A DNA stretch of 64,000 nt. Source: Trichococcus pasteurii (GTDB taxonomy: Bacteria > Bacillota > Bacilli > Lactobacillales > Aerococcaceae). The stretch covers positions 62,001 to 126,000 of the forward strand of contig NZ_FONM01000008.1 in the NCBI RefSeq assembly GCF_900112935.1. The letters are read 5' to 3'. Made by a program: the position numbers and the translations under genes. This document shows positions 10,129 to 20,406 of the stretch, piece by piece. Every line of letters starts with the position of its first letter. Position 1 is the stretch's first letter. The notes below the pieces were generated by a model that worked only from the letters and a program-made list of their open reading frames with translations, was not told where the DNA came from and did no database searches.

Positions 10129-11217
10129 ATGGCTTATCGTGTTTTTCGGTCGCCTAGTCGGTATATTCAAGGAACAGGCGCTATTGACGTATTAGGGAAG
10201 GAAGCGGACGTCTACGGGAAGAAGGCGTTCCTGCTCACGGACGATTTCGTATGGGGGTTGCTTCAGGAAAAAGTGGAACGGGCTCTGGAGGGTTTTCCCT
10301 ATCATTATGAAGCATTCACTGGCGAAGCCTCGCTGGAAGAAATGGTCCGTTTGGCTGACGCGGTCGCCGATGCAACGGCGGATGTGATCATTGGACTTGG
10401 AGGAGGCAAAATCATCGACGTTGCGAAAGGCATTGCAGCTGCATGCGAATTGCCGGTCGTTATTGTCCCCACCACTGTTTCCACAGATGCACCGACCAGC
10501 GCGATTTCGGTGCTCTATACGCAGGACGGGTTGTTCGACCATTATCGTTTCTATGCGAAGAGCCCTGATCTGGTGCTCGTAGATACGCAGATTGTCACCC
10601 AAGCGCCGATCCGATTCTTCGCAAGCGGGATGGCGGATGCCTTGGCGACATGTGCAGAAGCATTGGCAACGAAAGCTTCCGGGGAAAATGCATTGGCCGG
10701 GGGATTGCCTACCATCGCCGGCACTGCCATTGCGCAGGCTTGCGAGGAAACCTTATTCCGTGACGGCCTCAGCGCGTTCGCTGATGTCCAAAAGGGCTTG
10801 GTGACGCCGGCTGTTGAGGCGATTGTCGAGGCGAATACGCTGCTGTCGGGACTGGGCTTTGAGAACGGCGGCTTGGCGGCAGCACATGCCATCCATAATG
10901 GCTTCACGGCCATCAAAGGCGAGGTCCATCGCTTGACGCACGGGGAAATAGTCGGCTTTTGCCTGTTGGTCCAACTCGTGCTGGAAGAGCGCCCTTATGA
11001 AGAATTCCAAAAATACAGCCGTTTCTTGGCGGCGATCGGCATGCCGACGACTTTGTCCGAGATGCATCTGACCGGAGCCACGCATGAAGAACTCGTTAAA
11101 GTCGGAAAACTTGCGGTGGCGCCAAGCAACACAATGAGAAATCTAAACAAAAACATAACGGCTGAGCAAGTCGCCGATGCCATTTTGGCGGTGGACGGAC
11201 TTGTCGGAAAGGAATGA
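10129..11217 (+). CDS. gldA: Glycerol dehydrogenase
   Basis: A 362-residue iron-type alcohol dehydrogenase of the glycerol dehydrogenase branch, interconverting glycerol and dihydroxyacetone with NAD. The [12 protein letters not shown] nucleotide motif (near 90), [15 protein letters not shown] (near 120) and metal ligands in [16 protein letters not shown] and THGEIVGF are all present, and the length equals that of characterised GldA. AAAAGGGG lies before the ATG. The stop overlaps the start region of ald, so the two are probably one operon. In this context the enzyme may serve glycerol use or redox balance; no dihydroxyacetone kinase genes are near. Confidence 0.92.
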   Translation: MAYRVFRSPSRYIQGTGAIDVLGKEADVYGKKAFLLTDDFVWGLLQEKVERALEGFPYHYEAFTGEASLEEMVRLADAVADATADVIIGLGGGKIIDVAKGIAAACELPVVIVPTTVSTDAPTSAISVLYTQDGLFDHYRFYAKSPDLVLVDTQIVTQAPIRFFASGMADALATCAEALATKASGENALAGGLPTIAGTAIAQACEETLFRDGLSAFADVQKGLVTPAVEAIVEANTLLSGLGFENGGLAAAHAIHNGFTAIKGEVHRLTHGEIVGFCLLVQLVLEERPYEEFQKYSRFLAAIGMPTTLSEMHLTGATHEELVKVGKLAVAPSNTMRNLNKNITAEQVADAILAVDGLVGKE

Positions 11218-11222
11218 TCGGG

Positions 11223-12335
11223 ATGATCATCGGAGTGCCGAAGGAAATAAAAAATAACGAAAACCGGGTGGGTGTGGTGCCTGCAGGCGTGCAATTGCTG
11301 GTCCAGAACGGCCACCAAGTCTGGGTCCAATCCGGCTGCGGTGTCGGATCGGGATTCGAAGACAAACAGTACGAAAAGGCAGGGGCGACGGTGTTGGAAG
11401 ACGCAGCCAAAGTCTGGGCCGCCGAACTGATCATCAAAGTGAAAGAGCCTTTGGAATCGGAGTACCCATACCTCCGCGAGGACCTGATTCTGTTCACGTA
11501 CCTGCATTTGGCGGCCGCACCGGAGTTGACGAAGGCGATGCTGCAAGCGGGCATGACCGCGATCGGCTACGAAACGATGGTCGGCAAAAAAGGTGATTTA
11601 CCGTTGCTCACACCGATGAGCGTTATCGCGGGCCGTCTTTCCGTCCAAATCGGCGCGCAGTTCCTGGAAAAACCATACGGTGGCAAAGGCGTTCTGTTGA
11701 GCGGCGTTCCGGGTGTAGCGAACGGGAAAGTCGTCATCATCGGCGGCGGTGTGGCCGGGCGCAACGCGTTGCAGATCGCATTGGGACTCGGCGCCCATTG
11801 CACAATCCTGGACGTCAGACCGGAGATCTTGACGGAAATCGAGAATTTGTACGGGAACGCGGTCATCACCCTGCTTTCGAACGAGTGGAACATTGCCCAC
11901 GCCATCAAGGATGCTGACGTCGTCATCGGGGCTGTCCTGATTCCCGGCCGGAAAGCGCCGACGTTAGTGACCGAAGAAATGGTCAAAAGTATGCAGCCGG
12001 GTTCCGTGATCGTTGATATCGCGGTGGATCAGGGCGGTATCTTTGAAACCGAAGACCGCACGACCACACATGATGATCCGGTTTATGAACGGCATGGCGT
12101 CCTGCATTATGCGGTGCCGAACATGCCAGGCGCCGTTCCGCGCACTGCTACGATTGCGTTGACGAATGTCACGTTGCCTTATGCAGTGGAAATCGCGAGT
12201 CAAGGCGCGCGGCAAGCGGCGGCAAAAAATCCGACCATCCTGACCGGATTCAACGTGCACAGAGGCAAGTTGACGAACAAAGATGTCGCCGAATCAATCG
12301 GCGCAGTCTATACCCCAATCGAAACTTTGTTGTAA
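11223..12335 (+). CDS. ald: Alanine dehydrogenase
   Basis: A 370-residue NAD-dependent enzyme interconverting L-alanine with pyruvate and ammonia. It starts [16 protein letters not shown] as the family does; the Rossmann motif is [12 protein letters not shown] near residue 172, and the [14 protein letters not shown] segment near 300 is characteristic. The ATG at 11223 matches homologues and has AAAGGA nine bases upstream; ATG 11214 overlaps the gldA stop and lies directly on that site. Coupling to gldA suggests a joint role in NADH balance or in nitrogen release from alanine. A strong terminator follows. Confidence 0.95.
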   Translation: MIIGVPKEIKNNENRVGVVPAGVQLLVQNGHQVWVQSGCGVGSGFEDKQYEKAGATVLEDAAKVWAAELIIKVKEPLESEYPYLREDLILFTYLHLAAAPELTKAMLQAGMTAIGYETMVGKKGDLPLLTPMSVIAGRLSVQIGAQFLEKPYGGKGVLLSGVPGVANGKVVIIGGGVAGRNALQIALGLGAHCTILDVRPEILTEIENLYGNAVITLLSNEWNIAHAIKDADVVIGAVLIPGRKAPTLVTEEMVKSMQPGSVIVDIAVDQGGIFETEDRTTTHDDPVYERHGVLHYAVPNMPGAVPRTATIALTNVTLPYAVEIASQGARQAAAKNPTILTGFNVHRGKLTNKDVAESIGAVYTPIETLL

Positions 12336-12340
12336 AAGGC

Positions 12341-12380
12341 ACCGGATTTCCTGAGATATCAAACAGGAAGTCCGGTTTTT
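12341..12380 (+). terminator. Terminator after ald
   Basis: ACCGGATTTCCTG pairs with CAGGAAGTCCGGT (one mismatch), then TTTTTGC. Confidence 0.88.
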
Positions 12381-12403
12381 GCATAGAATTCGTCAACGCG
12401 CAC

Positions 12404-12432
12404 TTGTATTTTTCCGGTTGGTTTACTATACT
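12404..12432 (+). promoter_or_regulatory. Promoter of araR
   Basis: TTGTAT (12404-12409), 17-base spacer, TATACT (12427-12432). An AraR-like box begins immediately after it. Confidence 0.75.
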
Positions 12433-12448
12433 ATTTGTACGGACATAT
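12433..12448 (+). promoter_or_regulatory. AraR-like operator of araR (autoregulation)
   Basis: ATTTGTACGGACATAT, at the expected transcription start of araR. Supports negative autoregulation. Confidence 0.75.
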
Positions 12449-12466
12449 ACAGAGGGAGAACATGCC

Positions 12467-13543
12467 ATGAAAACAAAATACCAGGTGATTGCCGATGAGA
12501 TACGCTCAAAAATACTTTCGAACGAATTTGTGGTAGGCAAAGTCATTCCGCCCGAACTGCAGCTGCAGAAGGATTATGGGGTCAGCCGCCATACCGTCCG
12601 GGAAGCGATCGCCTTGCTGGTGAATGAAGGCTTTTTGCGCAAGGAGAAAGGTTCCGGGACCTATGTCGACGATACGTATCAGAGGCGTGGTGACGGGGTG
12701 TCATCCAGCAAAACGATCGGCGTCATCACGACTTATCTGTCGGACTATATTTTCCCATCTATCATCCGCGGCATCGAGCAGAAGTTGCGGGAGAATGGCT
12801 ACTCTTTGCTGCTGGCGAGCACGAACAACGACGTCGATCAGGAGCGGGAGTGTCTGGAACAGATGCTCAGCCAAGGCGTTTCGGGGCTGATCGTGGAACC
12901 GACAAAAAGTAACCAATACAATCCGAATTTGGCTTATTACCTTTCCTTCAAGGAACGCGGCATACCGGTCGTCATGATCAATGCCTATTACGAAGAACTT
13001 TCGGTCCCATTCATTTGCGTCAATGACACGAAAGCGGGCTACCTTGCCACGAAACATCTATTCGAGCAGGGCCATCAGCATTTGGCGCTGATCACGAAGA
13101 TCGACGACCTGCAAGGGAAGTACCGGATGAAAGGCTTCATCAAAGCCCACGAAGAGATGCGTACAAATTTCGATCCGAAAAATGTGTATACATACACGAC
13201 CGAAACCAAAGGGCAAGTGTTCCAGACGATTCGGGAGAAGCTGGCGAGCGATCAGGAAGTCACCGGCATCGTCTGCTACAACGATGAAGTGGCGCAGGGC
13301 TTGATCCAAGCGCTTGCTGACATGGGCAAACGGGTGCCGGAAGATTATTCGGTGATCGGCAATGATGACTCGTTCTTGAGCACGGCAGGCAGCATCAAGC
13401 TGACGACACTATCCCATCCGAAAGAGGAGTTGGGAGCGGCCGCTGCCGAGTGGATCATGTTGGCCGTACAGCAAGAAGTGACAGGCAATAAAATATTCGA
13501 GCCGGAACTGATCATCCGCGATTCGGTCAAACGGATCCAATAA
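12467..13543 (+). CDS. araR: Arabinose-responsive repressor AraR (GntR/LacI chimera)
   Basis: A 358-residue repressor with an N-terminal GntR winged helix (residues 1-70, with YGVSRHTVREAIALLVNEGFL) and a LacI/GalR-type sugar-binding domain (about 80-358, starting at KTIGVITTYLSDYIFPSIIRGIE). This combination is that of AraR, which releases DNA on binding L-arabinose. ATG 12467 has AGAGGGAG upstream; longer starts run into the operator. It sits just before araBDA, and boxes of the AraR type occur before araR, araB and the arabinanase gene, so it probably controls all three. Confidence 0.93.
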   Translation: MKTKYQVIADEIRSKILSNEFVVGKVIPPELQLQKDYGVSRHTVREAIALLVNEGFLRKEKGSGTYVDDTYQRRGDGVSSSKTIGVITTYLSDYIFPSIIRGIEQKLRENGYSLLLASTNNDVDQERECLEQMLSQGVSGLIVEPTKSNQYNPNLAYYLSFKERGIPVVMINAYYEELSVPFICVNDTKAGYLATKHLFEQGHQHLALITKIDDLQGKYRMKGFIKAHEEMRTNFDPKNVYTYTTETKGQVFQTIREKLASDQEVTGIVCYNDEVAQGLIQALADMGKRVPEDYSVIGNDDSFLSTAGSIKLTTLSHPKEELGAAAAEWIMLAVQQEVTGNKIFEPELIIRDSVKRIQ

Positions 13544-13550
13544 CTAAAAA

Positions 13551-13588
13551 AGAAGCTATCCCTTGAATCGGGATGGCTTCTTTTTTAT
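13551..13588 (+). terminator. Terminator after araR
   Basis: AGAAGCTATCCC pairs with GGGATGGCTTCT, followed by TTTTTTATTG. Confidence 0.9.
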
Positions 13589-13677
13589 TGCTGTATCAGG
13601 TTTTTGACCGATCTTGGGGCTGCGTTTCGGAAGTGAGCGATGCACAAACGACAGGAAGTCGCTTGTGCATTATTTTT

Positions 13678-13693
13678 TTGTGTTCGGACAAAT
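13678..13693 (+). promoter_or_regulatory. AraR-like operator 1 of araB
   Basis: TTGTGTTCGGACAAAT, 33 bases upstream of the second box. Confidence 0.65.
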
Positions 13694-13707
13694 ATCCGAT
13701 TTATCTC

Positions 13708-13736
13708 TTTACATGTACGGACATATAGAATATAAT
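13708..13736 (+). promoter_or_regulatory. Promoter of araBDA
   Basis: TTTACA (13708-13713), 17-base spacer, TATAAT (13731-13736). Confidence 0.8.
13711..13726 (+). promoter_or_regulatory. AraR-like operator 2 of araB
   Basis: ACATGTACGGACATAT, inside the promoter between -35 and -10. Confidence 0.75.
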
Positions 13737-13795
13737 ATGGCTAAGAAGAACGGACAGCATCCGGAAAGGGTGCACCGCAAAGAGGAGGAAATATT

Positions 13796-15406
13796 TTGAC
13801 TGAGAAGTTACAAGCGATAGTCACTGATATCGAATCGCGGCAGACGAGCATCGGAATCGAATTCGGCTCCACCCGCATCAAGGCGGTACTGATCGACTCC
13901 CGCTTCGCTCCGATCGCATCCGGCAGCTACGAATGGGAAAACCAATTGGTGGACGGCATCTGGACGTATTCATTGGACCAGATTTGGAAGGGCCTTCAAA
14001 CAAGCTACGCAGAATTGACGCGCGAGGTCAAAGAGAAATACGGCGTGACCCTGACCGCGGTCGGATCGATCGGTTTCAGCGCGATGATGCACGGTTACAT
14101 GGCGTTCAATCAGGAAAATGAGTTATTGGTGCCGTTCCGGACTTGGCGCAATGCGACTACGGCTGATGCCGAAAAGGAATTGACCGCACTGTTCAAATAC
14201 AATATCCCGCAGCGCTGGAGCATTGCCCACCTGTATCAAGCGGTTTTGAATAAGGAAGAGCATACAAATGAAGTCGCTTTCTTTACGACTTTGGCAGGCT
14301 ACATCCATTGGCAACTGACAGGCAAGAAAGTTTTGGGGATCGGTGATGCATCCGGGATGTTCCCGATCGATGTCGAGAAGAAAAATTATGACGGAAGGAT
14401 GATTGATCAGTTTGATGCATTAGTCGCAGAAAAAGGCGCGACTTGGAAATTGGCGGATCTGCTGCCGGAAGTATTGTTGGCAGGGGATGCGGCCGGGAAG
14501 CTGACGGAAGCGGGAGCCAAACTGCTCGATCCGACAGGCACACTCGAAGCGGGCATCCCGTTGTGTGCGCCGGAAGGGGACGCCGGAACCGGTATGGTCG
14601 CCACGAACAGCGTGGCGGAACGCACCGGAAATGTTTCCGCAGGGACCTCGGCATTTGCGATGATCGTCTTGGAGCAGGACTTGAACGAAGTGCATCCGGA
14701 AATCGATCTCGTGACGACACCGTCAGGCAGTCTGGTCGCAATGGTCCATACCAATAACTGTTCATCCGACATCAACGCCTGGGTCAAGCTTTTCCGGGAG
14801 TTCAGCGAGGCTGCCGGTTTCGCGATTGATACGGACAAATTATTCGCCACTCTGTTTAACAAAGCGCTTGAAGGCGATGCCGATTGCGGCGGATTGCTCT
14901 CGTATGGTTATTACTCAGGCGAGAACATCACTCACTTGGCGGAGGGCCGGCCGTTGTTTGTCCGCACACCGGAAAGCAACTTCAACTTGGCCAACTTCAT
15001 GCGCGTGCACCTCTTCACAGCTTTCGGGGCAATGAAGATCGGCATGAACATCCTGAAGCAGGAACATGTCGCAATCGACAAGATCGTCGGCCATGGCGGC
15101 ATCTTCAAAACCCCTGAAGTCGGACAGAAAGTGTTGGCTGCTGTCATGGACGCACCAGTCACCGTAATGGAGACGGCCGGAGAAGGCGGCGCATGGGGCA
15201 TCGCATTGCTGGCTGCCTACACTGACCGCAAAGAACCGTCAGAGACTTTGGATGCATTTTTGGACAAGAAAGTATTCGGTGCCGATGAAGGCATCACGAT
15301 CGCTCCCGATGCGCGCGATGTAGAAGGTTTCGGAACCTTCATCGAACGTTACCAAAAAGGATTGGCGATCGAACAGGCTGCAGTCGAGCATTTGAGTTTG
15401 AGATAG
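13796..15406 (+). CDS. araB: L-ribulokinase (FGGY family, Lactobacillales type)
   Basis: A 536-residue FGGY kinase that phosphorylates L-ribulose. The N-terminal ATP-binding lobe starts with [15 protein letters not shown] near residue 19; the C-terminal lobe has [13 protein letters not shown] and the conserved [16 protein letters not shown]. The start codon is TTG (13796) with AGGAGG seven bases upstream; no ATG in frame fits better. The form resembles the AraB of lactobacilli rather than the E. coli enzyme. First gene of araBDA, with two AraR boxes in its promoter. Confidence 0.92.
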   Translation: MTEKLQAIVTDIESRQTSIGIEFGSTRIKAVLIDSRFAPIASGSYEWENQLVDGIWTYSLDQIWKGLQTSYAELTREVKEKYGVTLTAVGSIGFSAMMHGYMAFNQENELLVPFRTWRNATTADAEKELTALFKYNIPQRWSIAHLYQAVLNKEEHTNEVAFFTTLAGYIHWQLTGKKVLGIGDASGMFPIDVEKKNYDGRMIDQFDALVAEKGATWKLADLLPEVLLAGDAAGKLTEAGAKLLDPTGTLEAGIPLCAPEGDAGTGMVATNSVAERTGNVSAGTSAFAMIVLEQDLNEVHPEIDLVTTPSGSLVAMVHTNNCSSDINAWVKLFREFSEAAGFAIDTDKLFATLFNKALEGDADCGGLLSYGYYSGENITHLAEGRPLFVRTPESNFNLANFMRVHLFTAFGAMKIGMNILKQEHVAIDKIVGHGGIFKTPEVGQKVLAAVMDAPVTVMETAGEGGAWGIALLAAYTDRKEPSETLDAFLDKKVFGADEGITIAPDARDVEGFGTFIERYQKGLAIEQAAVEHLSLR

Positions 15407-15422
15407 AAGGGAAGGAAACATC

Positions 15423-16121
15423 TTGCTGGAACAATTAAAAGAAGAAGTTTTTCAAGCCAATCTGGAATTGCCGGAACGGGGACTGATTAAATACACGTGG
15501 GGAAACGTCAGTGCGGTCGACCGAGAAAAAGGCTTGTTCGTCATCAAGCCCAGCGGTGTCGGCTATGACGACATGCAGGCGAGCGATATGGTTGTCTGCG
15601 ACTTTGAAGGCAACGTCATCGAAGGGGATCTGAACCCGTCATCCGATATGCCGACCCATGCTGTCCTGTACAAAGAATTCCCGGAAATCGGTGCAGTTGT
15701 GCACACGCATTCGACTTGGGCAACGATTTGGGCGCAAGCTGGATTGGATGTGCCGGCCATGGGCACGACCCACGCCGATACCTTTTACGGCACGGTCCCC
15801 TGCGCCCGTTTCTTGACGCAAGCCGAAATCGACAGGGGTTACGAGGAAGAGACGGGAAACGCAATCGTGGAAACGTTCCGCGAACGCGGCATCAAACCGA
15901 TGGAAGTTCCTGGCGTGTTGCTACATGGGCATGGACCCTTCACTTGGGCCAAAGACGCCAAAGGGGCAGTATTGAATGCGGTCGTATTGGATGAAGTCTG
16001 CAAAACCAATCTGTTCGCCCGTCAATTGAACGTCTTCGCGGAAGAACTGCCGCAACGCATTCTGGATAAACATTATTTGCGAAAACACGGAGAAAACGCC
16101 TATTACGGGCAAAAAAAATAG
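15423..16121 (+). CDS. araD: L-ribulose-5-phosphate 4-epimerase
   Basis: A 232-residue class II aldolase/epimerase forming D-xylulose 5-phosphate. Phosphate and metal motifs are clear: [30 protein letters not shown] and [14 protein letters not shown], with a third histidine in [11 protein letters not shown]. The start is TTG 15423, with AAGGA six bases upstream. It lies 16 bases after araB and 13 before araA, so it is co-transcribed. Its product feeds the phosphoketolase encoded just downstream. Confidence 0.95.
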   Translation: MLEQLKEEVFQANLELPERGLIKYTWGNVSAVDREKGLFVIKPSGVGYDDMQASDMVVCDFEGNVIEGDLNPSSDMPTHAVLYKEFPEIGAVVHTHSTWATIWAQAGLDVPAMGTTHADTFYGTVPCARFLTQAEIDRGYEEETGNAIVETFRERGIKPMEVPGVLLHGHGPFTWAKDAKGAVLNAVVLDEVCKTNLFARQLNVFAEELPQRILDKHYLRKHGENAYYGQKK

Positions 16122-16134
16122 GGGAGCTGAAAAT

Positions 16135-17559
16135 ATGTTAGAAGTAGGAAAAAAAGAATTTTGGTTCGTAGTCGGTTCACAACATTTATACGGTGAGGAA
16201 GCTTTGCAAACAGTAAAAAACAATGCAGCGGTCATCGTGGAAAGCCTGAACAACAGCGGCAAACTGCCTTATCCGCTTGTGCTGCAAGAATTGGCGGTAA
16301 CGCCCGATACAATCACGAAAATCATGAAAGAAGTGAATTACCGTGATGATGTGGCAGGTGTCATCACTTGGATGCATACCTTCTCGCCAGCCAAAATGTG
16401 GATCCGCGGCACGAAATTGTTGCAAAAACCGTTGTTGCATCTGGCGACTCAATTCAACGAAAGCATTCCATGGGCAACGATCGATATGGATTTCATGAAC
16501 CTGAACCAAGCAGCACATGGCGACCGCGAGTACGGCTTCATCAACGCGCGCCTGAAAAAGAACAACAAAGTCGTTGTCGGCTATTGGGAACGTGAAAATG
16601 TCCAAACCCAAATCGCAGAATGGATGGACGTTGCGGTAGCTTACAATGAAAGCTTCTCCATCAAAGTGGCGCGTTTCGGCGATAACATGCGTAACGTTGC
16701 CGTGACCGAAGGCGATAAAGTGGAAGCACAAATCCAATTCGGCTGGACAGTCGATTACTACGGTATCAGGGATTTAGTGGACTATGTAGATGCGGTCGAA
16801 GATGCAGAAGTCGATGCTTTGTTCAATGAATACAAAGATTTGTATGATTTCGACTACGGCGACTATGAGCAAGGCAAATGGGAAGCGCACGTAAAAGTAC
16901 AGGCACGTCAAGAAATCGGCATCCGTCGTTTCTTGGAAGCGGGCGGATACACTGCCTTTACTTCAAACTTCGAAGATCTGCATGGTCTGCAACAGCTGCC
17001 TGGTTTGGCTGTGCAACGTCTGATGGCAGAAGGCTACGGATTCGCAGGCGAAGGCGACTGGAAAACAGCAGCAATCGACCGCTTGATGAAAATAATGTCC
17101 CACAACATCGACACTGGCTTCATGGAAGACTACACGTATGAAATGGCTGAAGGCAGAGAAGCGATTCTGCAGTCGCATATGTTGGAAGTCGATCCAGGTC
17201 TGGCAGTCAACAAACCGAAAATTCTGATCGCACCATTATCGATGGGTAACCGTGAAGAGCCTGCCCGCCTTGTCTTCGATGGTAAAGCAGGGGACGGCGT
17301 TGTCGTTTCGATGGCTGACTTCGGAACGCACTACAAGTTGTTGGTGAATGAAGTTCTTGCTTTTGAACCGTCTGAGGCAGCTCCGAACCTCCCTGTCGCA
17401 CGCGTCCTTTGGGAAGTGAAACCGAATTTCCATGACGGCATCCGCGCTTGGATCGAAGCTGGCGGCGGTCACCACACTGTCGTTTCATTGAGTTTGAGCA
17501 CAGATCAGATTCTGGCTTGGGCAAAACTGGTCGGTCTTGAGGTAGCTTTAATCAAATAG
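16135..17559 (+). CDS. araA: L-arabinose isomerase
   Basis: A 474-residue isomerase that converts L-arabinose to L-ribulose, the first step inside the cell. Family features include [16 protein letters not shown] at the start, [14 protein letters not shown] near 80, [11 protein letters not shown] with the catalytic Glu near 306, and histidines at SHNIDTGF and GGGHHTVVS for the manganese site. Length is that of bacterial AraA. GGGGAG precedes the ATG. Last gene of araBDA; a terminator follows. Confidence 0.97.
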   Translation: MLEVGKKEFWFVVGSQHLYGEEALQTVKNNAAVIVESLNNSGKLPYPLVLQELAVTPDTITKIMKEVNYRDDVAGVITWMHTFSPAKMWIRGTKLLQKPLLHLATQFNESIPWATIDMDFMNLNQAAHGDREYGFINARLKKNNKVVVGYWERENVQTQIAEWMDVAVAYNESFSIKVARFGDNMRNVAVTEGDKVEAQIQFGWTVDYYGIRDLVDYVDAVEDAEVDALFNEYKDLYDFDYGDYEQGKWEAHVKVQARQEIGIRRFLEAGGYTAFTSNFEDLHGLQQLPGLAVQRLMAEGYGFAGEGDWKTAAIDRLMKIMSHNIDTGFMEDYTYEMAEGREAILQSHMLEVDPGLAVNKPKILIAPLSMGNREEPARLVFDGKAGDGVVVSMADFGTHYKLLVNEVLAFEPSEAAPNLPVARVLWEVKPNFHDGIRAWIEAGGGHHTVVSLSLSTDQILAWAKLVGLEVALIK

Positions 17560-17568
17560 TTTTTTTCG

Positions 17569-17603
17569 ATCGGTTTGACAGGAAATCGTCAAACCGATTT
17601 TTT
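17569..17603 (+). terminator. Terminator after araA
   Basis: Perfect 11-base arms ATCGGTTTGAC and GTCAAACCGAT, followed by a T run. Confidence 0.92.
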
Positions 17604-17624
17604 GGAGGATATTTGTGAAAGTGT

Positions 17625-17639
17625 TCGCAAGCGTTTTCA
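17625..17639 (+). promoter_or_regulatory. Candidate cre site before the phosphoketolase gene
   Basis: TCGCAAGCGTTTTCA differs at one base from the CcpA pattern WTGNNARCGNWWWCA. It lies about 30 bases before the start codon. Confidence 0.6.
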
Positions 17640-17667
17640 ATAATAAAACTGAAAAGGAGCAACAAAA

Positions 17668-20073
17668 ATGACTGCATTTGATTCAAAAGAGTATCTGGAC
17701 AAGGTGGATGCCTTCTGGCGCGCCGCTAATTTCATCTCCGTGGGACAACTGTACCTGAAGGACAATCCCTTGCTGCAACGCCCGATCGAGGCGACCGATG
17801 TGAAGCTGCATCCGATCGGCCACTGGGGAACCATTTCCGGACAGAACTTCATCTATGCCCACTTGAACCGCGTCATCAACAAATATGACCTGAATATGTT
17901 CTACGTCGAAGGTCCGGGGCATGGCGGCCAGGTCATGGTTTCGAACTCCTATCTGGACGGTTCCTATACGGAAATCTATCCGGACATCACCGAGGATCTG
18001 GAAGGCTTGACGAAACTCTACAAACAATTCTCCTTCCCCGGCGGGGTCGCTTCCCATGCGGCACCGGAAACACCCGGATCGATCCATGAAGGCGGCGAAC
18101 TCGGCTATTCGCTTTCACATGCAACAGGAGCCATCTTCGACAATCCGGAAGTGATCGCAGCGACTGTCGTTGGCGATGGGGAAGCCGAAACCGGCCCGTT
18201 GGCGGCAGGTTGGTTCTCCAATGTGTTCATCAACCCGGTCACGGACGGGGCTGTCTTGCCGATCCTGTATTTGAATGGCGGCAAAATCTCCAACCCGACC
18301 ATCCTCGACCGCAAATCGAACGAAGAACTGACGCAGTACTTTGGCGGCATGGGCTGGGAGGCGTTGTTCGTGGAAGGAACCGAACCGGAAGCGGTGCATC
18401 CGATCATGGCGCAAGTGTTGGATACGGCTGTTGAAAAAATCAAAGCGATCCAAACGGAAGCCCGCAAAGGCGCCGCTGCCGAAGCGAAGATGCCGGTTTG
18501 GCCGGTCATCATTTTCCGCACACCGAAAGGCTGGACGGGTCCGCAAACTTGGGACGGCGAACCGATCGAAGGCGGCTTCCGTGCCCACCAAGTGCCGATT
18601 CCGGTGGATGCGCACCATATGGAACACATCGATGCGCTGGTGGACTGGATGCAGTCCTACCGTCCGGAAGAACTGTTCACTGCGGATGGCCAACTGGTGG
18701 CTGAATTGAAAGAAATGGCACCGAAAGGCGACCGACGGATGGCTACGAATCCGATCACGAACGGCGGGATCAATCCGAAACCGCTCATCATTCCGGATTG
18801 GAAGCAGTATGCTGTCGACACGACCGTACCGGGCGCAGTCATTGCCCAGGACATGATCGAATTCGGCAACTTCGCACGCGATCTGATCGTGGATAATCCG
18901 GATAATTTCCGCATCTTCGGACCGGATGAAACCAAATCGAACCGTCTGAACAAAGTCTTCGAAGTGACGAACCGCGTCTGGATGGAAGCGATCGATCCTG
19001 CTTATGATGAATGGCTTTCTCCATCCGGCCGTGTCATCGACTCGCAGTTGTCCGAACACCAGGCGGAAGGTTTCCTGGAAGGCTATGTCCTGACCGGTCG
19101 CCATGGTTTCTTCGCAAGTTACGAAGCCTTCCTGCGCGTGGTCGATTCGATGATCACCCAACATTTCAAATGGTTGCGCAAAGCCAAAGAACAGACGTGG
19201 CGCAAACGCTATCCGTCCTTGAACCTGATCGCGACTTCTACCGTGTTCCAACAGGACCACAATGGCTACACCCACCAAGATCCGGGTCTGTTGACGCACT
19301 TGGCTGAGAAGAAACCGGAATTCATCCGCGAATACTTGCCGGCAGATGCGAACTCCTTGATGGCCGTGATGGCGGAAACGATGGCTTCCGAGGAACAGAT
19401 CAACCTGATCGTGTCTTCGAAACACCCGCGTCCGCAATTCTACTCGGCTGAAGAAGCAGAAGTATTGGTGAAGGATGGCCTGAAAGTGATCGACTGGGCT
19501 TCGACTTGCGGAGGCGAAGAACCGGATGTCGTGATCGCGGCAGCAGGAACGGAACCGAACCTGGAGGCACTTGCGGCAGTCACGATCCTGCACAAACAGT
19601 TCCCGGCATTGAAGATCCGTTTCATCAACATCGTGGACCTGTTGAAACTGCGCCATCCGGACGTGGATCCGCGTGGTTTGAGCGACGAAGAATTCGACGC
19701 CTATTTCACGGCCGACAAACCTATCGTCTTTGCCTTCCACGGCTTTGAAGGCTTGATCCGCGACATCTTCTTCGATCGCAACAACCATAACCTGCACATC
19801 CACGGCTACCGTGAGAACGGGGACATCACGACACCGTTCGACATGCGGGTATTGTCTGAGATGGACCGCTTCCACCTGGCGCAGGATGCGGCCAACGCCG
19901 TCTATGGCGAAGAAGCGGCAGACTTTTCGCAACGGATGACGGAAACAGTGGACTTCCATCACCAGTTCATCCGCGAGAACGGCGAGGACATTGCGGAAGT
20001 CATGGAATGGAAATGGGAAGCTTTGGAAGGTGCTGCAGCAACCAAAGAGCTGGTCGCAAACAAAGCGGACTGA
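17668..20073 (+). CDS. xpkA: Xylulose-5-phosphate/fructose-6-phosphate phosphoketolase
   Basis: An 801-residue thiamine-diphosphate enzyme that splits xylulose 5-phosphate into acetyl phosphate and glyceraldehyde 3-phosphate. Visible are the substrate site [27 protein letters not shown], the cofactor motif [14 protein letters not shown] with its distal Asn, and [12 protein letters not shown]. Full family length. AAAAGGAG lies 8 bases before the ATG. It stands alone after the araA terminator, with a cre site close by, and completes the route from arabinose to acetyl phosphate and pyruvate used by heterofermenters. Whether it also accepts fructose 6-phosphate cannot be read from the sequence. 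Confidence 0.96.
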   Translation: MTAFDSKEYLDKVDAFWRAANFISVGQLYLKDNPLLQRPIEATDVKLHPIGHWGTISGQNFIYAHLNRVINKYDLNMFYVEGPGHGGQVMVSNSYLDGSYTEIYPDITEDLEGLTKLYKQFSFPGGVASHAAPETPGSIHEGGELGYSLSHATGAIFDNPEVIAATVVGDGEAETGPLAAGWFSNVFINPVTDGAVLPILYLNGGKISNPTILDRKSNEELTQYFGGMGWEALFVEGTEPEAVHPIMAQVLDTAVEKIKAIQTEARKGAAAEAKMPVWPVIIFRTPKGWTGPQTWDGEPIEGGFRAHQVPIPVDAHHMEHIDALVDWMQSYRPEELFTADGQLVAELKEMAPKGDRRMATNPITNGGINPKPLIIPDWKQYAVDTTVPGAVIAQDMIEFGNFARDLIVDNPDNFRIFGPDETKSNRLNKVFEVTNRVWMEAIDPAYDEWLSPSGRVIDSQLSEHQAEGFLEGYVLTGRHGFFASYEAFLRVVDSMITQHFKWLRKAKEQTWRKRYPSLNLIATSTVFQQDHNGYTHQDPGLLTHLAEKKPEFIREYLPADANSLMAVMAETMASEEQINLIVSSKHPRPQFYSAEEAEVLVKDGLKVIDWASTCGGEEPDVVIAAAGTEPNLEALAAVTILHKQFPALKIRFINIVDLLKLRHPDVDPRGLSDEEFDAYFTADKPIVFAFHGFEGLIRDIFFDRNNHNLHIHGYRENGDITTPFDMRVLSEMDRFHLAQDAANAVYGEEAADFSQRMTETVDFHHQFIRENGEDIAEVMEWKWEALEGAAATKELVANKAD

Positions 20074-20100
20074 CGTAAGAAAGACTGTTAAACAATCAAA

Positions 20101-20158
20101 AAGATGCGTTTCCGGCCTTGGAGCAGTTGCTCCAACGGTCGGCAGCGCATCTTTTTCG
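20101..20158 (+). terminator. Terminator after xpkA
   Basis: AAGATGCG pairs with CGCATCTT, enclosing a second hairpin TTGGAGCA-GT-TGCTCCAA; T run after. Confidence 0.85.
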
Positions 20159-20233
20159 GATATTTTTTGTAAATGGAGAAGCTGCCGGGAAATACGGCAA
20201 TAATCATGTTAGTGGGACCGCGTTGCGGTCAGG

Positions 20234-20368
20234 TTGTCCGATTCAATCGGGTTATCGGACAACGCGGACTACTGAAACAAGTTGGATGTCCGATTCTATG
20301 GATTAATCGGACAATCCGATCAGCCGAAGCATGGTGGTTGTCCGATTCGATTGCGTTATCGGACAACC
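20234..20368. repeat. Array A: three palindromes at a 52-bp period
   Basis: Units start at 20234, 20286 and 20338. Each has 8-9-base arms (TTGTCCGAT and ATCGGACAA, first arm ATGTCCGAT in unit 2) around an 11-base loop that begins TC and varies. The 23-base spacers (20263-20285, 20315-20337) agree at about 13 of 23 positions. A separate GACCGC-GTT-GCGGTC hairpin lies just before (20216-20230). The array fills the gap between xpkA and the convergent ABC exporter gene; no gene is seen in it. Confidence 0.8.
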
Positions 20369-20406
20369 TGATCAGACAGTGCGTTCAGCTATGCGGCTAC
20401 CGTCAT

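Noticed and set aside
18115-19962. Long open frame on the minus strand opposite xpkA
   Set aside because: It is the shadow of a well-conserved coding gene; the product has no recognisable domain and no ribosome site.
20234-20368. CRISPR-like array (29-base units, 23-base spacers)
   Set aside because: Only the arms are constant; loops vary and spacers resemble each other, and no cas gene is near.
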